From: Pseudocercospora fijiensis CIRAD86
Taxonomy: Eukaryota > Ascomycota > Dothideomycetes > Mycosphaerellales > Mycosphaerellaceae
DNA length: 64,000 nucleotides
Direction of reading: 5' to 3'
Assembly: GCF_000340215.1 (NCBI RefSeq)
Contig: NW_006921544.1
Location: forward strand, 774,599 to 838,598
Shown here in pieces: positions 23,581 to 34,739 of this stretch; the stretch's first letter is position 1; each line of letters begins with the position of its first letter. The notes under the pieces are model-generated. The model was not told the origin of the DNA, did no database searches, and saw only the letters and a program-made list of their open reading frames with translations. Position numbers and translations under genes: made by a program.

Positions 23581-23880
23581 GCCTGCTTTATTTATCGTAT
23601 TCTACTTCTCGTAGATATACTACTTAGCGTAGGAAATCGTATCGGCCTTAGGCTGCCGTCGTTATCGTACTAATTACTTTTATTAGCGTAGTTTTGCTAG
23701 AAATATACTTAATCGACTTAACTTAGTCGGCTTCGATCTAGGTCTAGTTTCGATAGGCTAGAGACTACTTATTTATTAAAAGTATTAATTATTTATACTT
23801 CTAGTACGTAGATTAAACGCTTAACCTATAGTATTATCTAAACCTTACCTAGCTACCTGCCTACCTTTTACGCTTCCTTC
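23581..23880. other. Helitron-A 5' region, nothing recognised
   Basis: About 300 bp with no convincing protein frame and no repeat beyond short A+T words. Confidence 0.5.
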
Positions 23881-23889
23881 TAACTACGC

Positions 23890-24540
23890 TACTATAACGC
23901 TAGCGACGACAATAGTATATTAGTATATAAGAATTGTAGCCGTACGTCTAATTACAATACGAGCGCGTTCTTGTCTACTATAATAGGCGAACGTAAGAGG
24001 TATTATAGCAATGCCCCCGCTTTAAGTATATTCGTCCGATTTCTTTACGTCTACTCTAGAATAAACAGACCTAGCCCTCTCTTCTTCTTAGACGTACGCA
24101 GATTATATAATCTATCTAAACTACGCTAGGGTGCCGAGTCGTATTTAATAGGAGCTATATACCTATTAAAAATAGCCGTAAGCCGCGCTAGCCGGGTTCT
24201 TAGTTGCCTTCTAAACTAACTATATAGGGAATTGTCGGTACTATATTACGAGGTTTCTTCGGAAGTCTTATAGTTGCTTTAGCTATTAATTAAACAGGTT
24301 TAGCAGCCTTAGATATCTAATTAAAAAACTTAGTTCGTCTAGTTTCTATAGATATACTACGGTATAAGGGGAGTAAGCGCAATAGGTATATTTACTTAGT
24401 TAACTTGTAATATATCTCGAAGGGCTAGGTATAACAATATTTAACCGCTATAAAGCCCCGGCCGATTCGCTCTATAGCTTTGCTCTAGTATTGTCCTTTT
24501 AACCTACTAATCTCTAGATATATCTTTTTCTGTTTTACTT
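23890..24540. repeat. Diverged copy of the Gypsy-A/B non-coding block
   Basis: Words such as AATACGAGCGCGT, CTACTATAATAGG, TTTACGTCTACTCTA, AGGTTTAGCAGCCTT and TTCGTCTAGTTTCTATAG recur in the same order as in Gypsy-A 12220-12560 and Gypsy-B 28780-29045. No LTR and no pol accompany it here. Either Helitron-A captured part of a related Gypsy, or the block is a separate repeat carried by both. Confidence 0.65.
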
Positions 24541-24604
24541 GTCTTATACGGTATCGTATTATCGTATCGTCGTATCGCCTTTAAGATCGCAGTTTCTATC
24601 GTTC

Positions 24605-24624
24605 TATATATATATATATATATA
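24605..24624. repeat. TA microsatellite
   Basis: Ten TA units in a row, in the 5' subterminal part of Helitron-A. Confidence 0.9.
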
Positions 24625-24867
24625 ATAGCGCGTAGTACTAGTATAGTATTATTATACTTTATTATTATTATCGCGCCTATAAGGAAGTAACGTAAGAACT
24701 TTTGCCTTAGGTTAGGCGTACGTAATTTTGTATTCTTTTCTACTAATTAGAACGTCCGCTATATTTTATATAAGAGCGCCCTTCTTATAAGTCTAGCCCT
24801 GATATACGCCTATATAATATCTAATAAAAACGTACCTATATAACTATAGGCTCTATAACCGTAGGCT

Positions 24868-24913
24868 CTACGAGCCTACTAGACTCTAATCTACGAGCCT
24901 GCTAGACTCTAAT
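24868..24913. repeat. Two-copy 23-bp tandem repeat
   Basis: Units starting CTACGAGCCT and ending AGACTCTAAT occur at 24868 and 24891, differing at one CpA/TpA-type position (CTACT / CTGCT). Confidence 0.85.
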
Positions 24914-25024
24914 CGTTATTTCGCGCTCGCGTTAGGCTAAAAATAGACACCTTCTATAACCTTCGTCGCAAGCTCCTTAGGTTGCTCTAGGTACCTATTT
25001 TTTTTAGCCTTCCGCTTTGCTAGA
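24912..25024. repeat. Helitron-A right (5') terminal inverted repeat
   Basis: ATCGTTATTTCGCGCTCGC (24912-24930) and CTTCCGCTTTGCTAGA (25009-25024) are the inverted partners of the left end, here spaced by about 75 bp. In the element's sense it begins TCTAGC. Confidence 0.7.
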
Positions 25025-26285
25025 ATTAGCTAATCCTAAAAAGATAGAAGCTATATAAAAGTAGGTAGTATCTAAGACCTAAAAAGAAGTTCGTCGATTC
25101 TTAGGATTTACGAACTATTACCGTATATTCGTACTAAACTACTCTAAGATCTCCGTACTATTAACCGCGCTTACTAGTAAGGGAACCCCGTTCTCCTAGG
25201 GAGAAGAGTAGGATAAGGCGTTTAAAACGCTAAAGGATAAATTCTACTATATCCCGGTAATTGCCTAGTAGGACCCGTCCCTTTCTATCTTCCTCGAAAT
25301 AGATTATAGCGGGTTCGTAATCGGAGGCGCCTTTATCTAAGAAAAGGCCGGGATCCGACGACCGGTAGGCTTCTTTTCGAAGAAACTAAATAAGGCGGAG
25401 ATTAACTACGATATCTATAATAAGGAGATACTCGTACTCGTATCTAGTTTTAAGTTTTAGAATTCCGAGCTAAAGTCGTATAGTCCCTTTACGATTTAGA
25501 TAGACTATAAGAACCTAGAATATTTTATAGTAAAGCTTTAACTATCCGAGAGATAGATCCGATAGTAGGAAGAACTAGCTAAATACTAGTTTACCCTAGT
25601 CTACTAGCCGGAAGTCGAGGCTATCCTACTAGATATCTTATCGAAGAGAGAATAGGATACGTTAGGCTAAGACAATAAGCTTTAGAGTTTCCGAAGATTT
25701 CTAGATCCGGATCTCTCTCTAAACTAGCTAGAAAACGTATAAATTTCTAGCGCTACGATTCGAAACTTCCTACGCGTACCTAAAGCGAGCGTATTATCCC
25801 TATTCGTAAACGAGATAGAGCCTATATAGTCCCTAGCGGAAGGCGCGAAACTATTCTAAGAACTAGAAATAAACGACCTATAGAAAGGTATAGTTAAGAA
25901 GGATACGGTATACTAGACGGTATTACGGAAAGTCTATAAGGGATCTAGGATATTATAGGCGGAAATTAAGGCGAAGATTTAGATCGGTAACTATATAATA
26001 GACCCTAAGGGGTTCCTACGCTACTACGGCAAGCTCTAGGTTCTAGGAGCCCTAGCTACGACGGAGGCCGAATATAAGGATATATAAACCGAAGAACTCT
26101 AGTAGGATATACTATATACGAAGATTATCTAGTCGATCTACGACTTACCGCTTTATAGCTACTTAGGCCGGGATTCTACCGCTTCTATACTAGGTCGCGA
26201 CTTCTACTAGCCGCTATAGTTAAAACAGGTACGACAATTCCTACGAAACTATAACTAATATAAGCCTATACTAAAGATCCTAATA
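25025..26285 (+). pseudogene. Gypsy-C pol, right part: RT end, RNase H, integrase start
   Basis: The frame from about 25033 reads NPKKIEAI, KEVRRFLGFTNYYRIFVLNY (RT thumb/connection), then RNase H with FLEIDYSGFVIGGAF (about 25295), RRPVGFFSKKLNKAEINYDI and IDYKNLEYF. From about 26140 it reads YSYLGRDSTASILGRDFY and RQFLRNYNxYKPILKI, the integrase HHCC zinc-binding region in which His/Cys positions are mostly Tyr. The integrase core is missing: the sequence stops matching near 26285. Together with 850-2165 it rebuilds the order of a normal Gypsy pol, showing that Helitron-A split one element. Confidence 0.9.
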
Positions 26286-26704
26286 TCTATTATCTACTAC
26301 CCTAAAGCCTAATACGCGTAGAGGACTAAAAGCAAGTAGTTTATATAGCTATATACTACCCTTCGCGAAATTGTCTAATAGTAAAGGCGCAGTCTAATAT
26401 ATCTAAACAATCGTTACTAAGTTATTCGTTATCTATCGTATCCCCTTCGGTATCTAATCCGTAATATCTATATTTTTTAATTTCTTCGCTACGAATATCT
26501 ATCCTATAACCCTAACCGTCTACTACTAAAAAAAATAAAAGGTCCTAAACCCGGCCTCGTGTTCCCGAGTTATATAAAACTACTATACCGATATAAAAAT
26601 CCCGAGAAAAAGAACGTAATCCCTAGCCCTAAAATTTTTCCCTTCTCGCTACGTTTCGGAATTTCGAAAATTTCTTAAACTCGAGTCGAAGGGACTTTAA
26701 ATAA
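26286..26704. other. A+T-rich stretch, no gene recognised
   Basis: Short repeats such as CGGAATTTCGAAAATTTC (about 26653) but no coding frame. It could be the upstream region of the unknown reading frame that follows. Confidence 0.4.
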
Positions 26705-27760
26705 GAATCTAAACATTTAATACTAGAAATTTCCCTACTAGCTAGAAAGGCCTTAGTCGAATATAGGGGAGAAAAGGGCCCCGAATACGTCTAGGAGGTT
26801 TATCTATAGTTCGCTTCGGAGACCTAGGATTTTACTAGGGCTAAGGGTTTCGACGAAGAAGAGGGGGCTAAGGCGGAAGATTTAGTAGAGGGAGAAGTAG
26901 ATTCCGAAGAGGGAGAGGAGGAGGCGGTAGGATTTTAGGATTATTAGGCTAAGACTAGAAGGTAGGGGTTAGAGGTAAGGAAAGAGCTAGGCGGGTAGTA
27001 GGGCGTCTATATAGCCCTAGAAGTAGGCGTCGTAGTATATAAGGCACTTAACAGTATTAAGGGCTATAGCGCCGAGTATTAAGCGGATTATAGTATTGTT
27101 AAGAAGAGCTATACGGTCGGTAAAGCGTCGGATACCGGTACGAGAGATAGTTATTATTTCGTTACTTATACTCGGGCGAGCTAGCTTATTATTACCGTAG
27201 AGTTCGAGTTCTATATAGTCTAGTAGTAGGGGAATGCCATTTGTTTCGAAAGACTAGCCTACGCCTCGGAAGCTATAGAAGACGTCTATAACTAGTCTAG
27301 ACGTTTAATAGAAAAGCTTTCTAGGTATAACTACTAAATTAACGAGCCTAGTTTTCGCGAAACTCCTCCTATAAAAGAAGATCTAGCCTTAATTATTCCG
27401 TTTTTATAAATTCTAGTTACTAATCTAGTAGAAGCGTTCTTACTAGTAGTATTAGTCTTATACGCGTCTACTAGCTTAATCCTTTTAAAATCCGTCTAGC
27501 AATTATTAAAGAATATAATAGCGCCTATCTATAGAGTACCCTATAACTATACTAGTCCTACTCTATACGCTAACGCGGCGCTCCTAGCCTTGTAATTAAG
27601 AATGCTCTATACCGAGAAGGTATATAGAAATACGAAGAGTAGGAAGCGAAGGGCTTAGGGAGTCCGAGACCGGCGGTAATTAATTAGGAGGTATATAAGT
27701 ACTATAGCCGCTCCTACCGTAGCCTATAGGTAGAGGGTAGGGTTAGAGGATATTAAGTAA
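26705..27760 (+). pseudogene. Unrecognised long reading frame, acidic N-terminal part
   Basis: One frame holds for about 345 codons from 26723 to a TAA at 27758, broken only by TAG/TAA of RIP type and without a frameshift. That is strong evidence for a once-functional gene. The N-terminal third is acidic (GFDEEEGAKAEDLVEGEVDS, then EEGEEEAVGF, about 26850-26940). The middle has SIVKKSYTVGKASDTGTRDS (about 27090). The C-terminal part has aliphatic stretches (VEAFLLVVLVLYASTSLILL, about 27430) that could be a helix pair or membrane segment, then a basic tail (NTKSRKRRA). I recognise no family. It may be an ORF of an unknown transposon or a captured host gene. Confidence 0.55.
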
Positions 27761-27789
27761 TAACCTAACGAATATTATATTATTACAAT

Positions 27790-28346
27790 CGTTAAACCCT
27801 AAATTTCAATTAGAATCGACGACTATTAGACTTAGAGTCTAGTATTAGCTAGTATTAGCTAGAAATAGCCCTATACCTATCGGTTAGTATATTTATTAAT
27901 ATTAATACGATTCTAATAAAAATTGTACTATTAGAAGCGCGTAGGTCGGTTCTATAGGACGTAAAACTTTAATATAAATCGACGACCTTCGAACTTAGTA
28001 TTAGCTAGTATTAGCGAGTATTAGCTCCTAATTCGGCGGTTAATATCTTAATAAATATTAATCCGATTTCGTTAAAAACTATACCGTTAGAACCGCGCGG
28101 GTCGGTTCTATAAGACGTAAAATTTTTCTATAAATCGACGACCTCTGAATTTAGTATTAGCTAGTATTAGCTAGTATTAGCTCCTACTTCGGCGGGCAAT
28201 ATCTTAATAAATATTAATCCGATTTCGTGAAAAAGTAAACCGTTAGAACCGCGCGGGTCGGTTCTATAAGACGTGAGATTTTTATCTAAATCGACGACCT
28301 CCGAATTTAGTATTAGCTAGTATTAGCTAGTATTAGCTAGTATTAG
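27790..28346. repeat. Satellite array, about 156-bp unit with TAGTATTAGC decamers (left part)
   Basis: Units share CGGTTAATATCTTAATAAAT, GAACCGCGCGGGTCGGTTCT and a run of two to four TAGTATTAGC decamers. CTCCTA anchors at 28025 and 28181 give a 156-bp step. Gypsy-B inserted into the decamer run, duplicating ATTAG (28342-28346). The array resumes at 45283. Confidence 0.9.
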
Positions 28347-28535
28347 TATAAGAAGGGTTATATTAGTAGGTAGATAGGGTAGTAGTAAATTAGTATAATA
28401 TTCGATAGGGGTCTAAGAGGAGAAGGAGGAAGGCAGGCTAGTTAGCCTAACGCTAAGCGCTAAGCCCTACCTAAGGCATTAGGACCCTAGCTTTACTCGG
28501 TCTAGTTATATACTAATTACGTATAACCTCTAATA
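28347..28535 (-). repeat. 3' LTR of Gypsy-B
   Basis: 189 bp, starts TATAAGAAGG and ends CTCTAATA (from CTCTAACA). About eight differences from the partner LTR, roughly half of them CpA/TpA changes. Confidence 0.96.
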
Positions 28536-29780
28536 TACGCTTCCCTTCTAAAGGCCGCGCCCTCGTAGCCTGTCTATATTCTAATCTAATCTCTATTGCC
28601 GCTAACTTGGCAGATTAACTAAGCTGTTTAGCCGCGCTAAATTAAACGCTTAACTACCTAATTATATAACTATATTAAACCTTACCTTCTAGCACAATGT
28701 CTAACTCTAACTGCGCTATCCCTATATATAAGAAAACGATAAAGTAATATATATCTATAGGAATTGAGGGCCTTCGACTAATTATAATATAAGCGCGTCT
28801 TCCCTACTCTAATAGGTAGGCGTACGAGGTATTATAGTACTACCTCCGTTCTAAGTAATGTCGTTTCGAGTTCTTTGCGTCTACTCTAAAAGACCTAGAA
28901 ATGTCCGCTTCCGAGGGTTGTTCTTATTATTACGAGGGCTATTATTTACTATCGTAGTTTTACTAGCCCTAATTAGTTAGGTTTAGCAACCTTTAAGTAT
29001 TAACTAATCTTATCTTTTTAAAAATATAGTTCGTCTAGTTTCTATAGGTAAAGGCTATTATAAGTGTAATAGTTAAGGTTCGCCTCGCTTAAAGGGTCGG
29101 AAAGATCGAGGAGTAACCTATTATCCGTAAGATCGACCCTAGCTAGCTTAGCTCTATATTTTTGCCCCTTAGTTAGTCTATTAGTCGCTTAATCTTTTAA
29201 CTTAGTTAGCGTAGTGCAGGTGAGATTGTTCTTATAGATATAATAGCGATAATAAGTAAGGTTAGTAATAGTAGCGAGTAGGTAATATTAATAATAGCGG
29301 CGCTAGCTATCTTAGCGCTAACTTTACCTTACTCCTAATTTCCTTCTTTAACTAATAACACACTCCGCAATACCGTTACTAATATAGCCGCGCGCGCCGT
29401 TTCCTAATATATCGCTAGCTCGTACTACTACGCTACTATTATTATTACTAACGCTATTCGCCGCGCGCGCCCTTGCCGACTACGTAGCCTCGATTTAGGT
29501 ATTAAGAGAAGGGCCTCGTAGGGTACGCTAGTAAAGAGATATATTCCTAAAAGAGTAGCGAATAGTTAACGTAATATAGCGCGCTTATTAATACTCGGTG
29601 CGCGTTTACTATAGTAGTATAGTCTTATTGTCCTTTATTACTAACAATTGCTTGCCTCTAATTAGTTAGCTAATAGCACCCTAGGGGTAGTATTAATCCT
29701 AGGCCCTAATAGTAACATTATAGGTATTATAAGCTCTTAGCCTTCTTTGTGTTCTTTACGCTAGTCTAATACTTATCTAA
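28536..29780. other. Gypsy-B non-coding stretch before the 3' LTR
   Basis: Counterpart of 12031-13230 in Gypsy-A, with some extra sequence near 29390-29470 and 29590. No coding signal. Confidence 0.65.
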
Positions 29781-29789
29781 TAACTCGGT

Positions 29790-32700
29790 TATATCCTTAA
29801 ACGAGTCTTTAGCCTTCTACGAGTCCTATTTAGGTAAATAGCCTTGCTATCTTAGGAGGTATTTCTTCTTACCTCGCCTAGTTCGATGCTTTAGGATACG
29901 TTCTATAGACTATAGCTCTTCGCTATCCGCTAGTATATCCTCGGGTTCGGTAGGCGCTTTATCCCCCTCGTATAGGTAGTACGGCTTAAGGAGGGATATA
30001 TAGAAGGTGTTATAGATAGTATAATAAGGTAGAAGCTATAGTTAATAGGCCTAGGTACCCCTAGGTCCTCGGATATAGAAAGGGCTAATGTACCTTAGTA
30101 CGAGTTTAGGGCGTGTTTTACTATCGGGCGACGGGTATTTGCGGATATAGAGGTTCTTAGTGCTTAGTATAACTATATCGCCTTGCTTAAAGGTTATTAG
30201 CGTATAGTGTTTGTTATAGTAGACCTTCTAATAGGCCTAGGCCTTTGCTAGTTTGTTAGCTATCTTAGCGTGAATTTCTCGTATCTTTTAAACCCTCTTA
30301 ATAGCTACTAGTATCTTAGGGGTTAGTACTTAATACGCTTCCCTTTCCTTACGCTCGGCCTCGAGCGATAGGGGGTCTTATAGTATAGTAGCGGTCTAGC
30401 CTATTATAGCTATATATAGTAATACTTTAGTTAATAAGTAGACACTGTTATTGTATACGAATTTAGCTAGTTATAGGAGGCTAACCTAGTCGTTAGGGCT
30501 CTTATTAATATAGCTACGTAGGTACTGCTATAGGGTAGCATTTTGCCTCTCGGTTTAGCTATCTGTTTATAGATAGAAGGCTATAGATAGCCGATGCTTA
30601 AGTCTTAGCTATAGGCATATCTTACTCTAATAATAAGATATAAATATCGAGCCTCGGTTAGAGACTATCCCTTTAGGGGTTCCCTAATAGCTATAGAAGA
30701 TATTGTTCTATAGGGCTTTAGCTATATTAATAGCAGTCTAATCCTTCCGAGTAGGGATATAACGAGCGCCTTTAGTAAACCGATCTACTATAATAAGGAC
30801 AGCATTAAAGACTTCCTTACTATCCCTACGCTTAGTAGGCGGAAGGCCTATAATAAAGTCTATTATTAGCTCTACAAATAGCTTCTTTAGAATAGGAAGT
30901 AAAGACAACTCGCCGAATAGCAAGTGCCTTAGTGCTTTAACTCGTTAATATACGGTATACGTGTTTACGTAGCCCTTTATATCCCGCTTACTATTTAGCT
31001 AGTAGTATATACGCGATAGTAGCTCGTACGACCTCTCTATACTATAGTAACCGGCAAGCTTACTATTATAGTGTCGCTTAAGAAGCTCTTATCGGATCGA
31101 ATGCTCGGTAGGGATATACAATCTACCCTTATAGCGCAAATAGCTATCGGTATTAATCGACTAATTCTTGCTAGATCTAGTTTTGCGACTATTAGCAAGC
31201 TAATCTATACGGACCGTAGCAAAAGCGTCCCTTTGCTAGGCGCGTAATAGCTCGTTTATAAAGGCTTAGCTATCTCTGTCCGTAAGTTCGCTTAATAGCA
31301 CCCTCGCTGTCTTACGTATTACGTACTATATATATCTAGTAGCACTAGTAGCCGGATTAACTGTATTAGTACTCTAATCGCTATTACTATATATAGCGAT
31401 ATCGACTAGGGAGTTATTATAGCTCTTTCTATTAGTATTATTAGCCCTTACCTTAACACGCACTATTAATATAGCGAGAGTATTAATATACTTTAAGCCG
31501 TCGCGGAGTCCGGTAAGCCGCTTATCCTACGCTTGCTTATTAATAATATAGGCTATAGTAATCTTATACTATAGGGTTAGAAACAATAAATTAATGTGCT
31601 AGTTCTCGCTATCGTAGTTAGGTCGCCTCGATAGGCTATCGGTAGGGTTGCTTACGCCTAGCCGATATAATATATTAAAATCAAACCTAGCGAGGTAGAC
31701 GGCCTATCTAGCCTATCGACCTATAACCCTAGTAACCTTAGTAATACTACGGAGGTTGTTATAGTCCGTATAAACCTAAATAGTATACTATATACTATCG
31801 AGATAGTAGCGCTAATACTTAAAGGCCTCGACAATAGCTAGTAATTCTTGCTTATAAGTCTCGTAGCGGCGCTTAGCATTAATTATCTTCCTTAAGAAGA
31901 AGGCAATCGGGTACTAATAATAGTCTTTGTCCGACTACTAAGATATAATAGCTAAGATAGCAAACTGTAAAGCGTTAGTCTTAATGCGGATTAGTTTGCT
32001 TAGTACGAAATAGTATAATAAGGGGACTTTAGTAAAGCGTTGCTTTAACCCGTTAAAAGCGGCCTGTACTCTATTAGTCTATTTAAACTCTCTAGTTGGG
32101 TTAGCCTTGGTTTTAGTAAGTTTAGTTAGTAGTATTACGTGCCGTAAGTAACCCTCGATAAATCGACGGTAGAAGTTAGTAAAACCTAGGAATAATTAAA
32201 GCTCCTTAATACTAGTAGGCGTTAGCTACATAGTAATAGTCTTAATCCGATTAGGATTAGCCTTAATACCCTTAGTTGGTGCGAGGAAGCTAAGGAAGGC
32301 TGCCTCCTTAGTAGTAATAGTATATTTAGAAGGCTTGCAATATAGTCTATAGGCCTATAGGCGATCGAGTACCTTATAGAGTATGGCCTAGTGCTCCGTA
32401 ATGTTAGGTAAATAGGTATAAACTAGGATGTTGTCTAGGTAAACTGTGTGAAGGTAGTCTAGTAGGCCTGATAAGGCCCGATTAATATAGGACTAGAATG
32501 TTATAGAGGCATTAGCTAGGCTAACTAGTATAACTAAGTACTTAAAATAGCTATAGCGAGTACGGAAGGCTGTTTTCTATTTATCGCCCTTACGAATACG
32601 GATGCGATAATAGGCGTCTTTAATGTCTAATATAGTGTAGAAGTAAGCGCTAGAAAGGCGGTCGAGGGTCTTATTAATAAGAGGAAGTAGATAGCGGTCT

Positions 32701-33488
32701 TTAATAGTAATAGCATTAAGTCTACGGTAATTAATATATAGGCGTAGGCTACTATCCTTCTTTAGTACGAACAGGATTAGTATACTAGTAGGGCTGTTAC
32801 TATACAGAATCCGACTATTAGCTAGGTTTTCCTCTAGGTATTTACGTAATATAGTAAGCTCTCGTTTACTAAGGTTGTAGAGGGGACCGAAAGGGACCTC
32901 TTTACCCTCTATAATGTTAATCTTATAATCCGTCTCTTTAAATATAGGCAATGTCGATACTAGATAGTATTTAAACACCTTAATATAGGTTTCTCGGATA
33001 GTCTAGGGTATACGAGCGAGCTAATTAGGGTCTATACTATTAGGGGGCATAGGTTTATTATTATTACTACCGAGCAGGTCGGCAGTCGGATTAGCTAAGG
33101 CAGCTGTTAGGTTGCTAATAAATAGGACTCTAATATCGTTAGGGCACTCGCTAATATTAATGTGTTTAATATCCTCTTTCCTAGCGATTCTAAATCGCTA
33201 CTTCTAGATGCCTAAGTCTATAGCTATAGCGTAGTACTTAAGGACAGGGTTGTTAATAACAATATCGGATAGGAAGCTGTCTATATCTACTACGTAGGTA
33301 GTAAAGTCTAGTAGGCGCTCGTTGCCGAGGTCGTCTTTTAGAACTATAGGAATATAGTAGGCTCTATAGGTTAAGTGCCGAGCGTTATTAAACTAAGCAA
33401 GGGTTAGTAGGTTAGTTCTAGGCAATTGTCGGAGGTCTAATTGCTTAGCTAGGCGATAGTTAATAAGAGCACTAACTGAATTTCCTAG
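29790..33488 (-). pseudogene. Pol of Gypsy-B, RT to chromodomain
   Basis: The same domain order as Gypsy-A. RT has LYINYRRLNAITIKDR and LDIKDAYYRIRIRKGDK (about 32750-32577) and a catalytic box YLDN at 32430-32441. The integrase core reads ELIIDFIIGLPPTKRRDSK and IIVDRFTKGARYIPTRKD (30923-30738). The chromodomain region is at 29950-29800. Two open stretches survive, 32577-32978 and 30738-30923; other parts carry RIP stops. The protease end at 33480 (ALITIN-like, then DL) is cut by hAT and continues at 43366. Confidence 0.9.
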
Positions 33489-33496
33489 ATCTAGCG
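33489..33496. repeat. hAT target-site duplication (left copy)
   Basis: ATCTAGCG, repeated at 43358-43365. The uninterrupted site is seen in Gypsy-A (about 16998) as ATCTAGTA. Eight base pairs is the hAT size. Confidence 0.95.
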
Positions 33497-33516
33497 TAGA
33501 CCCCGTAGTAGTTCGG
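33497..33516. repeat. hAT left terminal inverted repeat
   Basis: TAGACCCCGTAGTAGTTCGG, exact inverse of 43338-43357. Confidence 0.97.
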
Positions 33517-33590
33517 GTTGGTTTAGTTTGGTTTACTAAGCCAAAGATCTAGTTTGGTTTAGGTTGGTTTGCTAAGCAACTATAGGATTA
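33517..33590. repeat. hAT subterminal GGTTTGGTTT repeats
   Basis: GTTGGTTTAGTTTGGTTTAC and GTTTGGTTTAGGTTGGTTTG follow the left terminus; the right end has the inverted word AAACCAAACCGGAACTA near 43268. Such subterminal motifs are typical transposase binding sites of hAT elements (inference). Confidence 0.7.
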
Positions 33591-33678
33591 GCTAGTTCGA
33601 ACTATAGAATTTATCGGTTTCTAAGAAGTGTAAGAATGTCTACGTAACTCGAAGCAAGCCCTTTATAAGATACGAGAG

Positions 33679-33700
33679 TGTAGCCGGTAGCGTAGCCGGC
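33679..33700. repeat. GCCGG 12-mer array (2 units)
   Basis: TAGCCGGTAGCG followed by TAGCCGGC. One of about a dozen such arrays in the hAT. Confidence 0.8.
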
Positions 33701-33899
33701 ATTTTTTAGTTATAGGAAGGTACTTATATAACCCTAAATCTATAGACAATTAGCTAAGGGCACTAACTAATTAAAAGCATATATATACAAGCTATTATAG
33801 TTCAGTTTAGAAACTATACTTATTAGGTATGAATTTTATCCTTTCGCTCGCTATTTAATTCCCTAACTACTTAGTAGAATGTTATTATCTAGATCTAGG

Positions 33900-34345
33900 T
33901 AGAACTTATCGATTTCCCTAGAAGCCCTCCTTAAGAAGTTCTAACACTTTCTAACTAAACTATTCTCTAATATTAAGTACTAGGATAGCTCCTCCCTCGG
34001 TATTAGTATAGTATATAAAAGAGCTATAAGGCAGCTCTATAGAACGTTCTACTAGTTACTCGCTATACTAAGGCCGAATGCTAGTTCGTTCCTTAGAACT
34101 CTTAGTTATTTAGGAGATATTAAGGATAGGGCAGGTAGTAACTTCGTATTATATAAGGAGGTAGAGGCTAATATAGAGGAGTCCTTTAACCTATAGAAGA
34201 TAGTAAAAGATATAGAGGCAGCTATAGGTCTAGGTACCTAGTTAAATTTCTAGTAGGTAGAGTATAAGGATATTTAGAGGGAGTATTAGGTAGAGTTGCG
34301 AAGGCAGGTATATAATATAGTCTAGAAAACAGGGATAATGCCTAT
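33900..34345 (+). pseudogene. Unrecognised reading frame near the hAT left end
   Basis: A + strand frame of about 145 codons with only TAG/TAA interruptions, including SLGISIVYKRAIRQLYRTFY (about 33990) and NFVLYKEVEANIEESFNL (about 34145). It is helical and charged in composition. No family recognised. The opposite strand shows nothing better here. Confidence 0.45.
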
Positions 34346-34463
34346 AACTATAAGTATTAGGCTCTTTAACCTTCCTTATTTTTGCCTGTTTTCTTTTTAT
34401 AAAAATCTAAACTAATACAAATTAACCGGAATGTCTATCTTCTTTTAGTTCTTTAAAAAACCT

Positions 34464-34514
34464 AGTAGCGTAGCCGGTAGCGTAGCCGGTAGCGTAGCCG
34501 GCAGCGTAGCCGGC
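34464..34514. repeat. GCCGG 12-mer array (4 units)
   Basis: TAGCGTAGCCGG in four tandem units, the last changed to CAGCGTAGCCGG. It lies between the unknown + strand frame and H3 copy 1; intron status unresolved. Confidence 0.9.
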
Positions 34515-34739
34515 CTTTTAACTCCTTAGTACTAACGGGATTTTCGAAGACTTCTATTCCGTACGGCTAATAAAGTATACTATACTATATATATATACTT
34601 AGAGAGTATTTAGAGCGCGGTATATAGCGCCGTATAATAGCGGCTTATTTCGTATATAGAAAAGCTTATAGACGATACTACGAATATCCTTCCTACTAGA
34701 ATATCTATCCTACCTAGTACTATCTCGAATGTAGACATT

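Larger units (their letters stand above)
2193..25024 (-). mobile_element. Helitron-A, with nested LINE, Gypsy-A and a TIR element
   Basis: A rolling-circle (Helitron) transposon in reverse orientation. Its ends are set by a discontinuous inverted repeat: 2193-2242 matches the reverse complement of 24912-25024. The - strand sequence starts with TC at 25024, as Helitron 5' ends do. Inside are a long N-terminal region (22950-19700), Rep (about 7640-6550) and a PIF1-type helicase (about 5260-3611). These fall in one order on the - strand once the LINE (7653-19683) and the 956-bp TIR element (20256-21211) are removed. It sits inside the RT of Gypsy-C. Without inserts it is roughly 9.8 kb. The exact target junction is uncertain by up to 30 bp on the left. 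Confidence 0.8.
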
